Under the pieces are notes generated by a model, which was given only the letters and a program-made list of their open reading frames with translations, was not told the DNA's origin and searched no databases. Made by a program: the position numbers and the translations under genes. Below are positions 33,401-42,271 of a stretch of DNA of 64,000 nt, piece by piece. This stretch comes from Burkholderiales bacterium (GTDB lineage: Bacteria; Pseudomonadota; Gammaproteobacteria; Burkholderiales; SG8-41). The stretch's first letter is position 1. Each line of letters opens with the position of its first letter. The DNA lies in the NCBI GenBank assembly GCA_030684405.1, contig JAUXYA010000011.1, positions 186,001 to 250,000 on the forward strand, in the 5' to 3' direction.

Positions 33401-34462
33401 ATGAAAATCCTCGTCCTGCCCGGCGATGGCATCGGCCCCGAAATTACCGACGCGACCCTTGCCGTCCTTGACCGCGCGAACGCGAAATACAAACTCGGGC
33501 TCGAATGGGACATTCGCGAGATCGGCTTCGGTGCCCTGAAAAAACACGGCTCAACCTTCCCGCTGGAAATCCAGGACGCCGCGCGTCAGGCCCCGGGCAT
33601 CATCCTTGGACCAGTGTCGCACCTCGACTACCCGGCAAAAGAACAGGGCGGCATCAACCCTTCCGGCTGGCTGCGTGTGCAGCTCGACCTCTTCGCCAAC
33701 ATCCGGCCGGCAAAATCACGCATGGGCCTGGGCCTTACCGGCAAACCGATTGACCTGGTGATTTTCCGCGAATGCACGGAAGGCTTTTACGGCGACCGCA
33801 ACATGTTCATGGGCCGCGGTGAGTTCATGCCGACAGAGGACGTTGCCATCGCCATCCGCAAGGTCACTGCCAAGCAGTCGCGACGCATCGCCGAAGTCGC
33901 CTTTGAGTGGGCGCGCAAGCGGCGCAAAAAAGTCACCGCCGTGCACAAGGCCAATGTGCTGCACATGTCCGACGGCCTGTTCCTGCGCGAAGTGCGTTCA
34001 GTCGCAAAAAACTATCCCGACGTGCAGCTCGATGAAAAGATCGTCGACGCCATGGCCGCTCTGCTAGTGCGCATTCCGGACCAGTTCGACTGCATCGTCA
34101 CCGGCAACATGTTCGGCGACATCCTCTCGGACGAAGTCTCCGAACTCTCCGGGGGCCTCGGCATTGCCGGCTCGACGATGACCGGCGACACCGCCTGCTG
34201 CGCCCAGGCCCAGCACGGCTCCGCCCCTGACATCGCCGGTCAGGACACAGCCAATCCGGTGTCGCTGATGCTGTCAACGGCAATGCTCTTGGAATGGCTG
34301 GCAGCAAAACATCCGCGCCCTGAATTCAATGCAGCCGCGAAAGACATTGAAGCCGCAATCGATGCCGCGCTGCAGTCCCCCGAAACCCGCACTCTGGATC
34401 TCGGCGGCAAACTCGGCACCCGAGCATTTGCCGCGGAAATCGCCAAGCGCATTCAGCCCTGA
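33401..34462 (+). CDS. Isocitrate/isopropylmalate dehydrogenase-family beta-decarboxylating dehydrogenase
   Basis: 353 residues. ILVLPGDGIGPEIT at the start, LFANIRPAKS, LVIFRECTEGFYGDRNM (substrate-binding Arg and the catalytic Tyr), VHKANVLHMSDGLF (catalytic Lys) and GNMFGDILSDE (metal-binding Asp residues) define the family. Members oxidise and decarboxylate 3-isopropylmalate, tartrate or homoisocitrate with NAD. There is no leuA/leuC/leuD at this place, and the aromatic/acid context suggests a tartrate/malate-type catabolic role. It is a single-gene unit followed by a long leader before the channel gene. Confidence 0.9.
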   Translation: MKILVLPGDGIGPEITDATLAVLDRANAKYKLGLEWDIREIGFGALKKHGSTFPLEIQDAARQAPGIILGPVSHLDYPAKEQGGINPSGWLRVQLDLFANIRPAKSRMGLGLTGKPIDLVIFRECTEGFYGDRNMFMGRGEFMPTEDVAIAIRKVTAKQSRRIAEVAFEWARKRRKKVTAVHKANVLHMSDGLFLREVRSVAKNYPDVQLDEKIVDAMAALLVRIPDQFDCIVTGNMFGDILSDEVSELSGGLGIAGSTMTGDTACCAQAQHGSAPDIAGQDTANPVSLMLSTAMLLEWLAAKHPRPEFNAAAKDIEAAIDAALQSPETRTLDLGGKLGTRAFAAEIAKRIQP

Positions 34463-34695
34463 CGGGCAATCGCAGCACCCGCACACGTCATTTTTTGCAG
34501 TGCATCAGTCGCGCAACGGCGCGCTATTCGTGTGTCGTCACGTATGGTTGCCAACTTCCGCCCGCATCCTGTATGGTTATTGCATACGGTCCGGCACCGT
34601 CACAGGTCCGTGCGCGAACTTGATCCTTCAAGTAGTACCATCCGTGCGGCGACGCAACCGGGGTACTCTTTTAAATGATCTTTAACGGAGGAACC

Positions 34696-36156
34696 ATGGA
34701 TCTCACCGCCCTCGTCAACTCCCTGTCGAACACGCTCGGCGCAAACTTGCCGAACATCATTGGCGCTCTCGCGATACTGATCCTCGGCTGGATCATTGCC
34801 GTGGTGGCACGCGCTGGATCCATGCGCCTGCTGTTGCTGCTCAAGGTCAATCAACGCATACATGACAGCACCGGGCAAAAACTCAATGTTGAGCGCGGCA
34901 TTGCCACCGGCGTGTTCTGGGTATTCCTGCTGCTGACTGCGCTCGGCGTACTAAATGCGCTCGACCTCGAACTGGTTTCCGATCCTCTCCAAGTGCTGGT
35001 CGTGCAGATTTTCGGTTATCTGCCGCGACTCGCCGCCGGCACCATACTGGTGATCGTCGCCTGGCTGCTGGCCACCATGCTGCGCGCGCTGGTATCGCGC
35101 GGACTGGAGAAGTCAACACTCGATGATCATCTGACGAAAAGCGCCGGCATGGAGCCAATGAGCAAGAACGTCGGCAACGTGCTGTTCTGGCTGGTCATCC
35201 TGCTGTTCATCCCCGCCATACTCGGCGCCTATAACCTGGAAGGACTGCTCGCGCCGGTGCAGGGCATGGTCAACAAGGCACTCGGGGTGTTGCCCAACAT
35301 ACTTGCCGCGGTCGCCATCGGTTTCGTCGGGTGGCTGGTGGCCAAGGTCATGCGCGGTCTGGTGGTCAATCTGCTCGCTGCGGCCGGCGCTGACGAGGCC
35401 GGGCACAAGGCCGGCCTCGAACCTTCGGTGCAGATTTCCCGCGTCACCGGCACCCTGGTCTTCATTTTCATATTTATCCCGACCCTGATTGCCGCGCTCG
35501 ACGCACTCCAGATCGAGGCGATTTCGCGTCCGGCCACCGACATGCTCACCCGCATCCTGGGCGCCGTGCCCAACCTGATCGCGGCCGGACTGATCCTGGT
35601 GGTGACGTGGTATGTCGCGAAATTCGCATCGGCGTTGGTCGCCCGTCTGCTCAACGGCATGGGACTCGACAGCGTGCCGGAAAAAATCGGCTTTTCCGGC
35701 TCCATCGGTGGGGAACTGAAACCCTCCGCACTGGCCGGCATGCTGATCATGTTTTTCGCGATGCTGTTTGCCATCGTCGAGGCAGCGAACCAACTCGAGT
35801 TCACCCAGGTGCGCGAAGTAGTGACGACATTCATCGGATTCGCCGGCAACATCCTGCTGGGAAGTGTCATTCTGCTGATCGGGTTCTGGCTGGCCAATGT
35901 CGCGCACGCCGCCCTCACCCGGGTCTCGAACACCAGCAGCGCAACCCTTGCCAACATTGCGCGCATCGCGATCCTCGGCTTGGTCATTGCGATGGGCCTG
36001 CGTGCGATGGGCATCGCTGATGACATCGTCAATCTGGCATTCGCATTGGCGTTTGGCGCGGTTGCGGTGGCTGTTGCCCTGTCCTTCGGACTCGGCGGAC
36101 GGGAAGCGGCCGGCAGGCAGATGGAATACTGGCTGAGCAAGCTGCGCAAGGACTGA
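34696..36156 (+). CDS. Membrane protein with repeated conserved TM helices (mechanosensitive channel-like)
   Basis: 486 residues from the ATG at 34696 with CGGAGG upstream. About ten or more hydrophobic segments form repeated units, each with the pattern LPNIIGALAILILGWIIA / LPRLAAGTILVIVAWLLA / LPNILAAVAIGFVGWLVA / VPNLIAAGLILVVTWYVA. This is the conserved TM-helix repeat found with MscS-like channels in bacteria (YjeP/MscS-type relatives). The soluble MscS vestibule domain is lacking. It is probably an inner-membrane channel or scaffold in osmotic stress response. The 234-base leader holds no other gene that I can see. Confidence 0.8.
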   Translation: MDLTALVNSLSNTLGANLPNIIGALAILILGWIIAVVARAGSMRLLLLLKVNQRIHDSTGQKLNVERGIATGVFWVFLLLTALGVLNALDLELVSDPLQVLVVQIFGYLPRLAAGTILVIVAWLLATMLRALVSRGLEKSTLDDHLTKSAGMEPMSKNVGNVLFWLVILLFIPAILGAYNLEGLLAPVQGMVNKALGVLPNILAAVAIGFVGWLVAKVMRGLVVNLLAAAGADEAGHKAGLEPSVQISRVTGTLVFIFIFIPTLIAALDALQIEAISRPATDMLTRILGAVPNLIAAGLILVVTWYVAKFASALVARLLNGMGLDSVPEKIGFSGSIGGELKPSALAGMLIMFFAMLFAIVEAANQLEFTQVREVVTTFIGFAGNILLGSVILLIGFWLANVAHAALTRVSNTSSATLANIARIAILGLVIAMGLRAMGIADDIVNLAFALAFGAVAVAVALSFGLGGREAAGRQMEYWLSKLRKD

Positions 36157-36178
36157 ACGCGCAGTTCACGCAGGCGGA

Positions 36179-36586
36179 TCAGGCCCCCGGCGGCCCCTTC
36201 AGTTCAACGGTGTTGCCGTCCGGGTCCCGCAGGTAGAGCGACGGTCCGGTGCCATCGGCGCCGTAACGCGGCTTGATTTCGCCGGGCACCACGCCGTGGC
36301 GCAGCAGGTGCGCAGTCAGCGCGCCCGGATCAAAGGGTTCGATGCGCAGACAGAAGTGATCCATGTTGCGTCCTTCCGTTCCAGGCGCAACACCGCCGCG
36401 GCGGCCAAGTTCGCCATCCACCGCGACGAGGTCGATCAGTGCACTGCCCGCTCGCAGCTGCGTCATGCCGAGGTCCTCACGCTCCTTTTCAAGCGTACAG
36501 CCGAGCACCTCGCAATAGAACCTCACCATTCGCGGCAGGTTCACCGCGCGCAATACAACGTGGTCAAGCCCGAGGATGCTGAACAT
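36179..36586 (-). CDS. VOC-family (glyoxalase/dioxygenase-like) protein
   Basis: 135 residues in one vicinal-oxygen-chelate domain: LGLDHVVLRAVNLPRMVRFYCEVLG at the start, MDHFCLRIEPFD in the middle and GPSLYLRDPDGNTVELKG at the end. The metal ligands His9, His69-type (MDHF) and Glu near the end are in the usual order. Possible roles include lyase, isomerase, resistance protein or extradiol-type dioxygenase. It lies just downstream of the channel gene on the other strand, and gabD follows upstream on its own strand behind a terminator, so it is a separate unit. Confidence 0.85.
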   Translation of the reverse strand: MFSILGLDHVVLRAVNLPRMVRFYCEVLGCTLEKEREDLGMTQLRAGSALIDLVAVDGELGRRGGVAPGTEGRNMDHFCLRIEPFDPGALTAHLLRHGVVPGEIKPRYGADGTGPSLYLRDPDGNTVELKGPPGA

Positions 36587-36600
36587 GTTCCGGTCTCACA

Positions 36601-36630
36601 AAGAAAACCGCCGCAGCACGTGCTGCGGCG
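36601..36630 (-). terminator. Terminator after gabD
   Basis: The perfect palindrome CGCCGCAGCACGTGCTGCGGCG (36609-36630) written here only as its half CGCCGCAGCAC is followed on the minus strand by GTTTTCTTT. It ends the gabD transcript. Confidence 0.8.
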
Positions 36631-36673
36631 ATACGATGGTTGATACAGATCGGCAAAATATTGCGAGTATTTA

Positions 36674-36691
36674 TAAGTATTTGATTTTATT
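36674..36691 (-). repeat. AT-rich element, copy D
   Basis: TAAGTATTTGATTTTATT lies just beyond the TAA of gabD (36695-36697) on the minus strand. It matches copy C exactly over 18 bases in reverse complement. Flanking bases (TTTATAA, TATATTATTTG) extend the AT-rich island to about 45 bases in GC-rich surroundings. Confidence 0.65.
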
Positions 36692-36694
36692 ATA

Positions 36695-38176
36695 TTATTT
36701 GTTGATGTCGCCCATGCAGAGGTATTTCACCTCGACAAACTCTTCGATCCCGTATTTTGACCCTTCGCGGCCGATGCCCGACTCCTTGACGCCGCCGAAG
36801 GGCGCGATCTCGTTGGAAATGATGCCAACGTTGATGCCGACGATGCCGGACTCGAGACCTTCGGCGATGCGCCAGATGCGGCCAATGTCGCGGCTGTAGA
36901 AATATGCGGCAAGGCCGTACTCAGTGTTATTCGCCAGTTTGAGCAGTTCGTCTTCGGTCTTGAAGCGGTACAGCGGCGCTACCGGGCCGAAGGTTTCTTC
37001 ATGCGTCACTTTCATGTCGGTGGTGACGCCCGCCAGCACGGTGGGCTGGAAGAACTGCCCGCCCTTTTCGTGGCGTTTGCCGCCGGTCAAAACTTTCGCA
37101 CCCTTCTCCAGCGCGTCGGCAATATGTTCCTCGACCTTCTCCACGGCCTTCATGTCAATCAGCGGGCCCTGCAGGTTGCCGTCCTCAAGGCCATTGCCGA
37201 CCTTCATCGCAGCAACCTTCTCAGACAGCATTTTCGCGAATTTGTCGTAAACGCCATCCTGCACAAATATGCGGTTGGCACAGACGCAGGTCTGTCCGGT
37301 GTTGCGGAACTTGGAGGCCATCGCGCCCTCGACCGCGGACGCGAGGTCGGCGTCATCGAAGACGATGAAAGGCGCGTTGCCGCCGAGTTCCAGCGACACT
37401 TTCTTCACCGTGCTGGCGCACTGCTGCATCAGCAGCTTGCCGATCTCAGTGGAGCCGGTGAAGGTGAACTTGCGCACGATCGGGTTGGTCGTCAGTTCCT
37501 TGCCGATCGGACCGGCGGAGCCGGTGATCACCGACAGCACACCTTTCGGAATGCCGGCGCGCTCTGCCAGTTCGCACAGCGCCAGCGCCGAATACGGCGT
37601 TTGTGATGCCGGCTTGATCACCATCGTGCAGCCGGCGGCCAGCGCCGGTCCGGCCTTGCGCGTGATCATCGCGTTGGGGAAGTTCCACGGCGTCACCGCG
37701 GCGCAGACGCCGATCGGCTGCTTGATGACGACGATGCGTTTGTCCGGGGCATGGGTAGGAATGGTGTCGCCATAGATGCGCTTGCCTTCCTCGGCGAACC
37801 ACTCGATGAACGATGCGCCGTAGGCAATTTCACCGCGCGACTCGGCGATCGGCTTGCCCTGCTCCACGGTCATCAGTTTCGCCAGGTCTTCCTGGTTGGC
37901 CATAATCAGGTCGAACCACTTGCGCAGGATGATGGAGCGTTCCTTTGCAGTCTTCGCCCGCCATGCCGGCCACGCGGCGTTGGCAGCCTCGATCGCACGG
38001 CGGGTTTCTGCAACCCCCATCTTCGGCACTGTCCCGACCTGCTCGCCAGTGGCCGGGTTGGGCACTGCCAAGGTCGATTTGTCGTCGGCATCGACCCAGG
38101 CACCGTCGATGTAGCATTGCTGGCGGAATAGGCTGGGATCTTTCAATTCGACGGGCGGCTGCGCTTTCTGCAACAT
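36695..38176 (-). CDS. gabD: NAD(P)-dependent succinate-semialdehyde dehydrogenase
   Basis: 493 residues. The family features are VTPWNFPNAMITRKAGPALAAG, FTGSTEIGK (cofactor loop), SLELGGNAPFIV with the general-base Glu, and NTGQTCVCANRIFV with the catalytic Cys, plus EEGKRIYGDTIP and KESGIGREGSKYGIEEF near the end. It oxidises succinate semialdehyde to succinate, linking GABA or aromatic breakdown products to the TCA cycle. Glutarate semialdehyde is a possible alternative. It is a single-gene unit; no gabT lies nearby. Confidence 0.93.
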   Translation of the reverse strand: MLQKAQPPVELKDPSLFRQQCYIDGAWVDADDKSTLAVPNPATGEQVGTVPKMGVAETRRAIEAANAAWPAWRAKTAKERSIILRKWFDLIMANQEDLAKLMTVEQGKPIAESRGEIAYGASFIEWFAEEGKRIYGDTIPTHAPDKRIVVIKQPIGVCAAVTPWNFPNAMITRKAGPALAAGCTMVIKPASQTPYSALALCELAERAGIPKGVLSVITGSAGPIGKELTTNPIVRKFTFTGSTEIGKLLMQQCASTVKKVSLELGGNAPFIVFDDADLASAVEGAMASKFRNTGQTCVCANRIFVQDGVYDKFAKMLSEKVAAMKVGNGLEDGNLQGPLIDMKAVEKVEEHIADALEKGAKVLTGGKRHEKGGQFFQPTVLAGVTTDMKVTHEETFGPVAPLYRFKTEDELLKLANNTEYGLAAYFYSRDIGRIWRIAEGLESGIVGINVGIISNEIAPFGGVKESGIGREGSKYGIEEFVEVKYLCMGDINK

Positions 38177-38380
38177 GATTTAGCTCCTGCGGATATGGGA
38201 GATTTGTCCTGAACAGTCCCGAAGAACTGCGCTGGAAAATCAGACTATCGAGTATAACAAAGGGGATTGGCCACATCCCCGGCCCCTCCCGACTCATAAA
38301 ACCAGCGCGAATTTGCCGGAACCCGCCAGGTCGGTCACGCGCGATGTATTTTTTGCAACAGCCGCAGCGCCACATGCATC

Positions 38381-38425
38381 TGCCGCAACAGCTTGTATAT
38401 AATCGCGAAACCGCCTGTTGCGGCA
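38381..38425. promoter_or_regulatory. Inverted repeat around a -10-like box upstream of mlaA
   Basis: TGCCGCAACAG (38381-38391) and CTGTTGCGGCA (38415-38425) are perfect reverse complements enclosing TATAAT (38398-38403). The arrangement suggests an operator over the mlaA promoter. A related word (TTGCAACAGCCGCAG) stands further upstream at about 38353. Confidence 0.5.
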
Positions 38426-38451
38426 AAAAAAACAAGTCAAGGACCGGATAA

Positions 38452-39345
38452 ATGCTTTCTCTTGCACGCCGCTTGCGGTCTGCTCTCATCTGCGCAGTGC
38501 TCGGTCTCGGCGTGCTGGGTGGCTGTGCCACCACCGGCAGTGGAGATCCGCGCGACCCGTTGGAACCGATGAACCGGGCGATCTACACCTTCAATGACGG
38601 CGTGGACACCATGCTGGTCAAACCTGCCGCAGAGATTTACCAGGGCGTGGTACCGGGCCTCGTGCGCACCGGCGTCAGCAACGTGTTTTCCAATCTGAAC
38701 GATGTCATCGTCGCGCTGAACAACATGCTACAGGGCAAGTTCCACGCTGCGCTCTCCGACGTCGGCCGGGTGCTTCTCAACACCACTGCCGGTCTGCTCG
38801 GCATTTTCGACGTGGCGACACCGGCCGGACTGGAAAAAAATGACGAGGATTTCGGCCAGACACTGGGCTGGTGGGGCATCGGCGATGGTCCTTACCTCGT
38901 GCTGCCCTTACTCGGCTCCAGCAATCTGCGCGACACCGTCGGCCGTGTCGGAGACTACAAGGTCGATCCCGTGACCTACATCGACCCCACGAGAGACCGC
39001 AACATCGTGCAAGCCCTGCGCATCGTCAACCGCCGCGCCGAACTGCTCAGCGCCAGCCGCATACTCGCGGTTGCGGCGCTCGACGAATATGAATTCGTGC
39101 GCGACGCCTACCTGCAGCGCCGCCGCAACCTGATCTACGACGGGAACCCGCCCAGGGAAAAACTCGACAATTCTTCGCTGCCCGGTGTTCTCTTCCCGGC
39201 CACTGAAGTCGTGACCACGTGGACCAGTGGACTGCCGACACCGGCCGAGGAAGAAGCGGCTCGTCGTGACCCGGCAATGTCACAACCCGGGCCCGCCGGC
39301 GTCACCGCGATGTCCGCAGCGAACTCCGGCGTCAGCCGGCACTGA
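38452..39345 (+). CDS. mlaA: MlaA (VacJ) phospholipid-transport lipoprotein
   Basis: 297 residues. The lipobox LGGC puts the lipidated cysteine at residue 25. NRAIYTFNDGVDTMLVKPAAEIYQ and GVSNVFSNLNDVIVALNNMLQGKF, then GFGQTLG-like and GPYLVLPLLGSSNLRDTVGRVGDY are characteristic of the VacJ family. MlaA sits in the outer membrane and removes misplaced phospholipids from its outer leaflet, passing them to MlaC. It is normally encoded apart from or with mlaFEDC; here it is alone. AAGGA precedes the ATG. The C-terminal tail after about residue 245 is variable and Ala/Pro-rich. Confidence 0.93.
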   Translation: MLSLARRLRSALICAVLGLGVLGGCATTGSGDPRDPLEPMNRAIYTFNDGVDTMLVKPAAEIYQGVVPGLVRTGVSNVFSNLNDVIVALNNMLQGKFHAALSDVGRVLLNTTAGLLGIFDVATPAGLEKNDEDFGQTLGWWGIGDGPYLVLPLLGSSNLRDTVGRVGDYKVDPVTYIDPTRDRNIVQALRIVNRRAELLSASRILAVAALDEYEFVRDAYLQRRRNLIYDGNPPREKLDNSSLPGVLFPATEVVTTWTSGLPTPAEEEAARRDPAMSQPGPAGVTAMSAANSGVSRH

Positions 39346-39366
39346 CCGCGACCCGCCCGTCCCCGC

Positions 39367-39531
39367 TCAGGACGGGGTGCCGGTCGCTGGCACGCTACCC
39401 GGCGTCGCCTTCTTGACGTTGTCCCTCACCGCCATCGCCGAACTCACCAGGGTTGCCACATCGGCCACGTTGGCCGGCACGATCAGCGTGTTGTCGGTGC
39501 GCGCGAGGTGCCCGAGCGTCCACGCTGCTCG
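39367..39531 (-). pseudogene. Remnant of the C-terminal end of a stomatin/QmcA-like SPFH protein
   Basis: Read on the minus strand in the frame continuing directly from the TGA of the hydrolase gene (39532-39534), this stretch encodes WTLGHLARTDNTLIVPAN, then VADVATLVSSAMAVRDNV, and ends at a TGA at 39367. The TDNTLIVPAN...LVSSAM pattern is the usual C-terminus of paraslipin/QmcA SPFH proteins. No start codon or upstream domain remains. The rest of such a gene appears to have been lost, with the hydrolase gene now joined to its tail. Confidence 0.55.
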
Positions 39532-40329
39532 TCAGTCCGGCAGCCCGTCGAGCCAACCGGCGATGCGCGACGCAGCGTGCCGCCAGCCGGCATCCAGCAT
39601 CATCGCGTGCGCCACGTCGGGAAGGATTTCCACATCGCCACCATGCCATTGCGCGGTTTCCGCGACGGACTGGGGTGGAAACAGCCGGTCCCGCTCGGCC
39701 GCAAACACGCGCAGCGGTATGCCTGTCCGCTCGATCCAGGGTTGCTGCGGCCAGCTCAGATCGAAAAGCGCGCGCTGCGATTCGTGGCGCATGCGCAGGA
39801 GATAACGTCGGGCGTCCGCCGCCGGCAATTCCGGTGAGAAAATCGCCTGCTGTAGTTGGTCAGAACCGGGGTGCAACCCTGAGTAGCTCTGCAAGCCATT
39901 GATTTCCATGAATATTTGTGGGGAATTCAAAGCCAGCATGAGGCTGCTCCCGAGCAGACCCTGCAGCGGCACCGGTGCCAGCAGTGCCAGGGCACGCGCC
40001 TGCGCGCGCCGCCACGCGCGCTGCACGACTATGGCCCCCATCGAATGCCCCAGCAGCACCGGCCGCGCGCCAATGCGCTCCACCGCAGCCAGCACATCGT
40101 CGACGTAATCCTCGATCGAGGAAAAGCCGGCCTCTTCGCCATCGAGCCCGTGTCCGCGCAGATCCACGGCCCAGGCATCATGGCCACGCTCTGCGAAATA
40201 CGCCAGGAAATGCTCGTCCCAGCACCAGGCACCGGTGAATGCGCCATGCACGAACAACAGCGGCGCACGACCACGATCTTTCACCGCGCGGCGCACAATG
40301 CAATGCGGTTTTCCGTTGCCGGCGCTCAA
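39532..40329 (-). CDS. Alpha/beta hydrolase
   Basis: 265 residues starting at a TTG that overlaps the TGA of the SirB1-like gene (TTGA). The catalytic triad is visible: Ser in GHSMGAIV, Asp in AAERDRLFP and His in PDVAHAMML; the oxyanion segment is VHGAFTGAWCWDEHF. The DLRGHGLDG pattern is common for esterases and lysophospholipase-like hydrolases. It is the third gene of a coupled operon with SirB1-like and DUF6352-like genes. Substrate unknown. The frame continues after the stop into the SPFH remnant, which indicates a rearrangement at its 3' edge. Confidence 0.85.
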   Translation of the reverse strand: MSAGNGKPHCIVRRAVKDRGRAPLLFVHGAFTGAWCWDEHFLAYFAERGHDAWAVDLRGHGLDGEEAGFSSIEDYVDDVLAAVERIGARPVLLGHSMGAIVVQRAWRRAQARALALLAPVPLQGLLGSSLMLALNSPQIFMEINGLQSYSGLHPGSDQLQQAIFSPELPAADARRYLLRMRHESQRALFDLSWPQQPWIERTGIPLRVFAAERDRLFPPQSVAETAQWHGGDVEILPDVAHAMMLDAGWRHAASRIAGWLDGLPD

Positions 40330-41198
40330 TTCAGCTTGGCCACCACGGTAGCGAGATCACTCACCTGTGCGCGCACCACATCGGCATCGCTTGCACCGGG
40401 ACATTGCCTTAGATAGGTGCGGAAATCACTCAGGGCCGCGCGAAAACACTCAAGCTTGAGATAAATGCCGCCACGATCGCGGTATTCCTCGCCTGCGTCA
40501 TCGGGATGCAGGGCGATCAGCCGCTCGCTCGATGACAGCGCGCGCAGCCAGTCGTCCTGGCGCTCATACACTGCCTTCAGGTTGCGCAGCACGCGCGCCA
40601 GGACTTCCTTGTTTGGTGCGGCGCCGAGCAGCTGACCGAGAATCGACTCGTCGACATCCGCGTCACCGCCCGCATCCTGCAGCCGCTGCCGCAAGTCGTC
40701 CAGGCCCAACGACAGGCCGCGGCTGTACGGATCGAGAATCACCACGCCGTCGCGCAACGCGCACTTGACAAGAAAATGACCGGGAAAGGACACGCCGTGC
40801 AGGCCGAGGCCGATGCGCCGCCCCACTTCAATATAGACCACGCCCAGCGTGATCGGGATGCCCAGGCGACGCTCCAGCACGTCGTTCAGAAAATTGTTGC
40901 GCGGATCGTAGTAGTCCTCGGCGTTGCCCGCAAACCCCAACTCGTTGAACAGGTAATGGTTCAGCGCCAGCAGCTTTTCCGCCGTCGCGATATCGGCACG
41001 CAGGCGGCCGCGCAGTGTCGTTGCCATCTCGTGCAAGCGCTTGAGATAAACATCGACTTCCAGATCCGGATACTCCGCCGCTGCAATCCACAACGCGCCT
41101 TCGGCCAGCGACACGTCCTCGTCGGGCATTCGCGCAATGCGCCGCCATTCTGCGGCGGCGCGCGCCTCGGGCGAATAACCTGGCGCCGCGCCGCTCAT
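40326..41198 (-). CDS. SirB1-family protein (transglutaminase-like domain with TPR-like tail)
   Basis: 290 residues. The central NHYLFNELGFAGNAEDYYDPRNNFLNDVLERRLGIPITL region and HGVSFPGHFLVKC match the SirB1/DUF transglutaminase-like family. The C-terminal part (RNLKAVYERQDDWLRALSSSERLIALHPDDAGEEYRDRG) is a tetratricopeptide-like repeat. The biochemical role is not known. It starts at an ATG overlapping the upstream stop (ATGA) and ends in TTGA with the hydrolase, so all three genes are translated together. Confidence 0.88.
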   Translation of the reverse strand: MSGAAPGYSPEARAAAEWRRIARMPDEDVSLAEGALWIAAAEYPDLEVDVYLKRLHEMATTLRGRLRADIATAEKLLALNHYLFNELGFAGNAEDYYDPRNNFLNDVLERRLGIPITLGVVYIEVGRRIGLGLHGVSFPGHFLVKCALRDGVVILDPYSRGLSLGLDDLRQRLQDAGGDADVDESILGQLLGAAPNKEVLARVLRNLKAVYERQDDWLRALSSSERLIALHPDDAGEEYRDRGGIYLKLECFRAALSDFRTYLRQCPGASDADVVRAQVSDLATVVAKLN

Positions 41199-42202
41199 GT
41201 CCGCCTCGCCAGCGGCAGATTCAGCAACAGGTTCTGCGGCTTCAGCCGCAGGCTGCCGTCTGCGGTCATCGCCATGCCGAGGAACACCGGTGCCCCGCGC
41301 ATTTCCGGCTGCAGGGCTCCGGCATCCGTGAAATCCATGCGGAACAGGCCGACGATGCGACGCATGCGCTCCTCGTCCACCTCCCCGCCAGTGTAGATTT
41401 CGTTGAGCATCGCGCTCGCCTCGACATCGAGCCCGACATGCCAGATCCAGTCCTCGTCAGGTATCTCGCGGACCGGCGTCACCTTGACCGCTGTACCGTG
41501 GAAATGCCCGACCCAGCGCTCCAGCAGCCCGCACAGCGCCAGCGAACCGGGCAGCCCGGGATTGATCTGCAGGGCGGTATCGCGACGTTCGTCGCGATTG
41601 AAATACTCCATGTGGTTGCTGTCGTCGAGCACATCGAGGTCCATCGAACGCAGCGGTGCAGCGACTTCGCGCAGCATGCGACCGAGGTTGCCGAGGCTAC
41701 CGCTTTCCGCATGCAGGTTCACCGTCTCGGCATCAGCGAGCATCACCGCGCCGTCGTTGACACTTACCCGCTGCTGACGGAAAAACACTTCGGCGGCCCG
41801 CGCCAGCAGTCCACTATCGCAGCCCTCAAGCAGGCCGCGCAGGATGACTTCGACGGTATGGTGAACAAACGGCGGCGGCACCGCGACATCGTCCCGGAAC
41901 AGGCCGCTGTAGAAGGCCTCGAGCGTCTGTGCCGCCAGTAACTGGCCGCGGAAACGCAGCATCACGCGGTAATTTTCGCGGGCATCAGGGTCGGTCAGGG
42001 CTTCGATTTCGGCATCACCGACGGCGCGGCGCGGTGATTCCAGCAGGGATTCATGCAAGCGGCGTTCGGCCGCGCAGGATTCCGCCACCGGCGCCAGTTC
42101 GGGGCGCACGTAATAGAGACGAAGATAATCGTCAGTGACGAGCAGACGCCCATCGGGCGCCCGATCGAGCAGGTGAAAGCCGCAGCGCTGCCAGAAATCC
42201 AT
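41195..42202 (-). CDS. Conserved protein of unknown function (DUF6352-like)
   Basis: 335 residues starting MDFWQRCGFHLLDRAPDGRLLVTDDYLRLYY. It has no signal peptide, no membrane helix and many acidic residues. I recognise the opening and the RPELAPV segment as those of the uncharacterised DUF6352 family of betaproteobacteria. It is the first gene of the operon with SirB1-like and hydrolase genes, coupled by ATGA. A small acidic reading frame lies 69 bases upstream. No catalytic motif is evident. Confidence 0.8.
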   Translation of the reverse strand: MDFWQRCGFHLLDRAPDGRLLVTDDYLRLYYVRPELAPVAESCAAERRLHESLLESPRRAVGDAEIEALTDPDARENYRVMLRFRGQLLAAQTLEAFYSGLFRDDVAVPPPFVHHTVEVILRGLLEGCDSGLLARAAEVFFRQQRVSVNDGAVMLADAETVNLHAESGSLGNLGRMLREVAAPLRSMDLDVLDDSNHMEYFNRDERRDTALQINPGLPGSLALCGLLERWVGHFHGTAVKVTPVREIPDEDWIWHVGLDVEASAMLNEIYTGGEVDEERMRRIVGLFRMDFTDAGALQPEMRGAPVFLGMAMTADGSLRLKPQNLLLNLPLARRT

Positions 42203-42271
42203 GATAAATGCCCGATCCAGCAGGCATTATGCCACGGCGGCGGCAGCGACCCGCCGTGCAGACGCGACCGC

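Noticed and set aside
39356-39376. Hairpin CCCGTCC / GGACGGG after mlaA as a terminator
   Set aside because: The stem is short and no T-run follows; it also overlaps the SPFH remnant.
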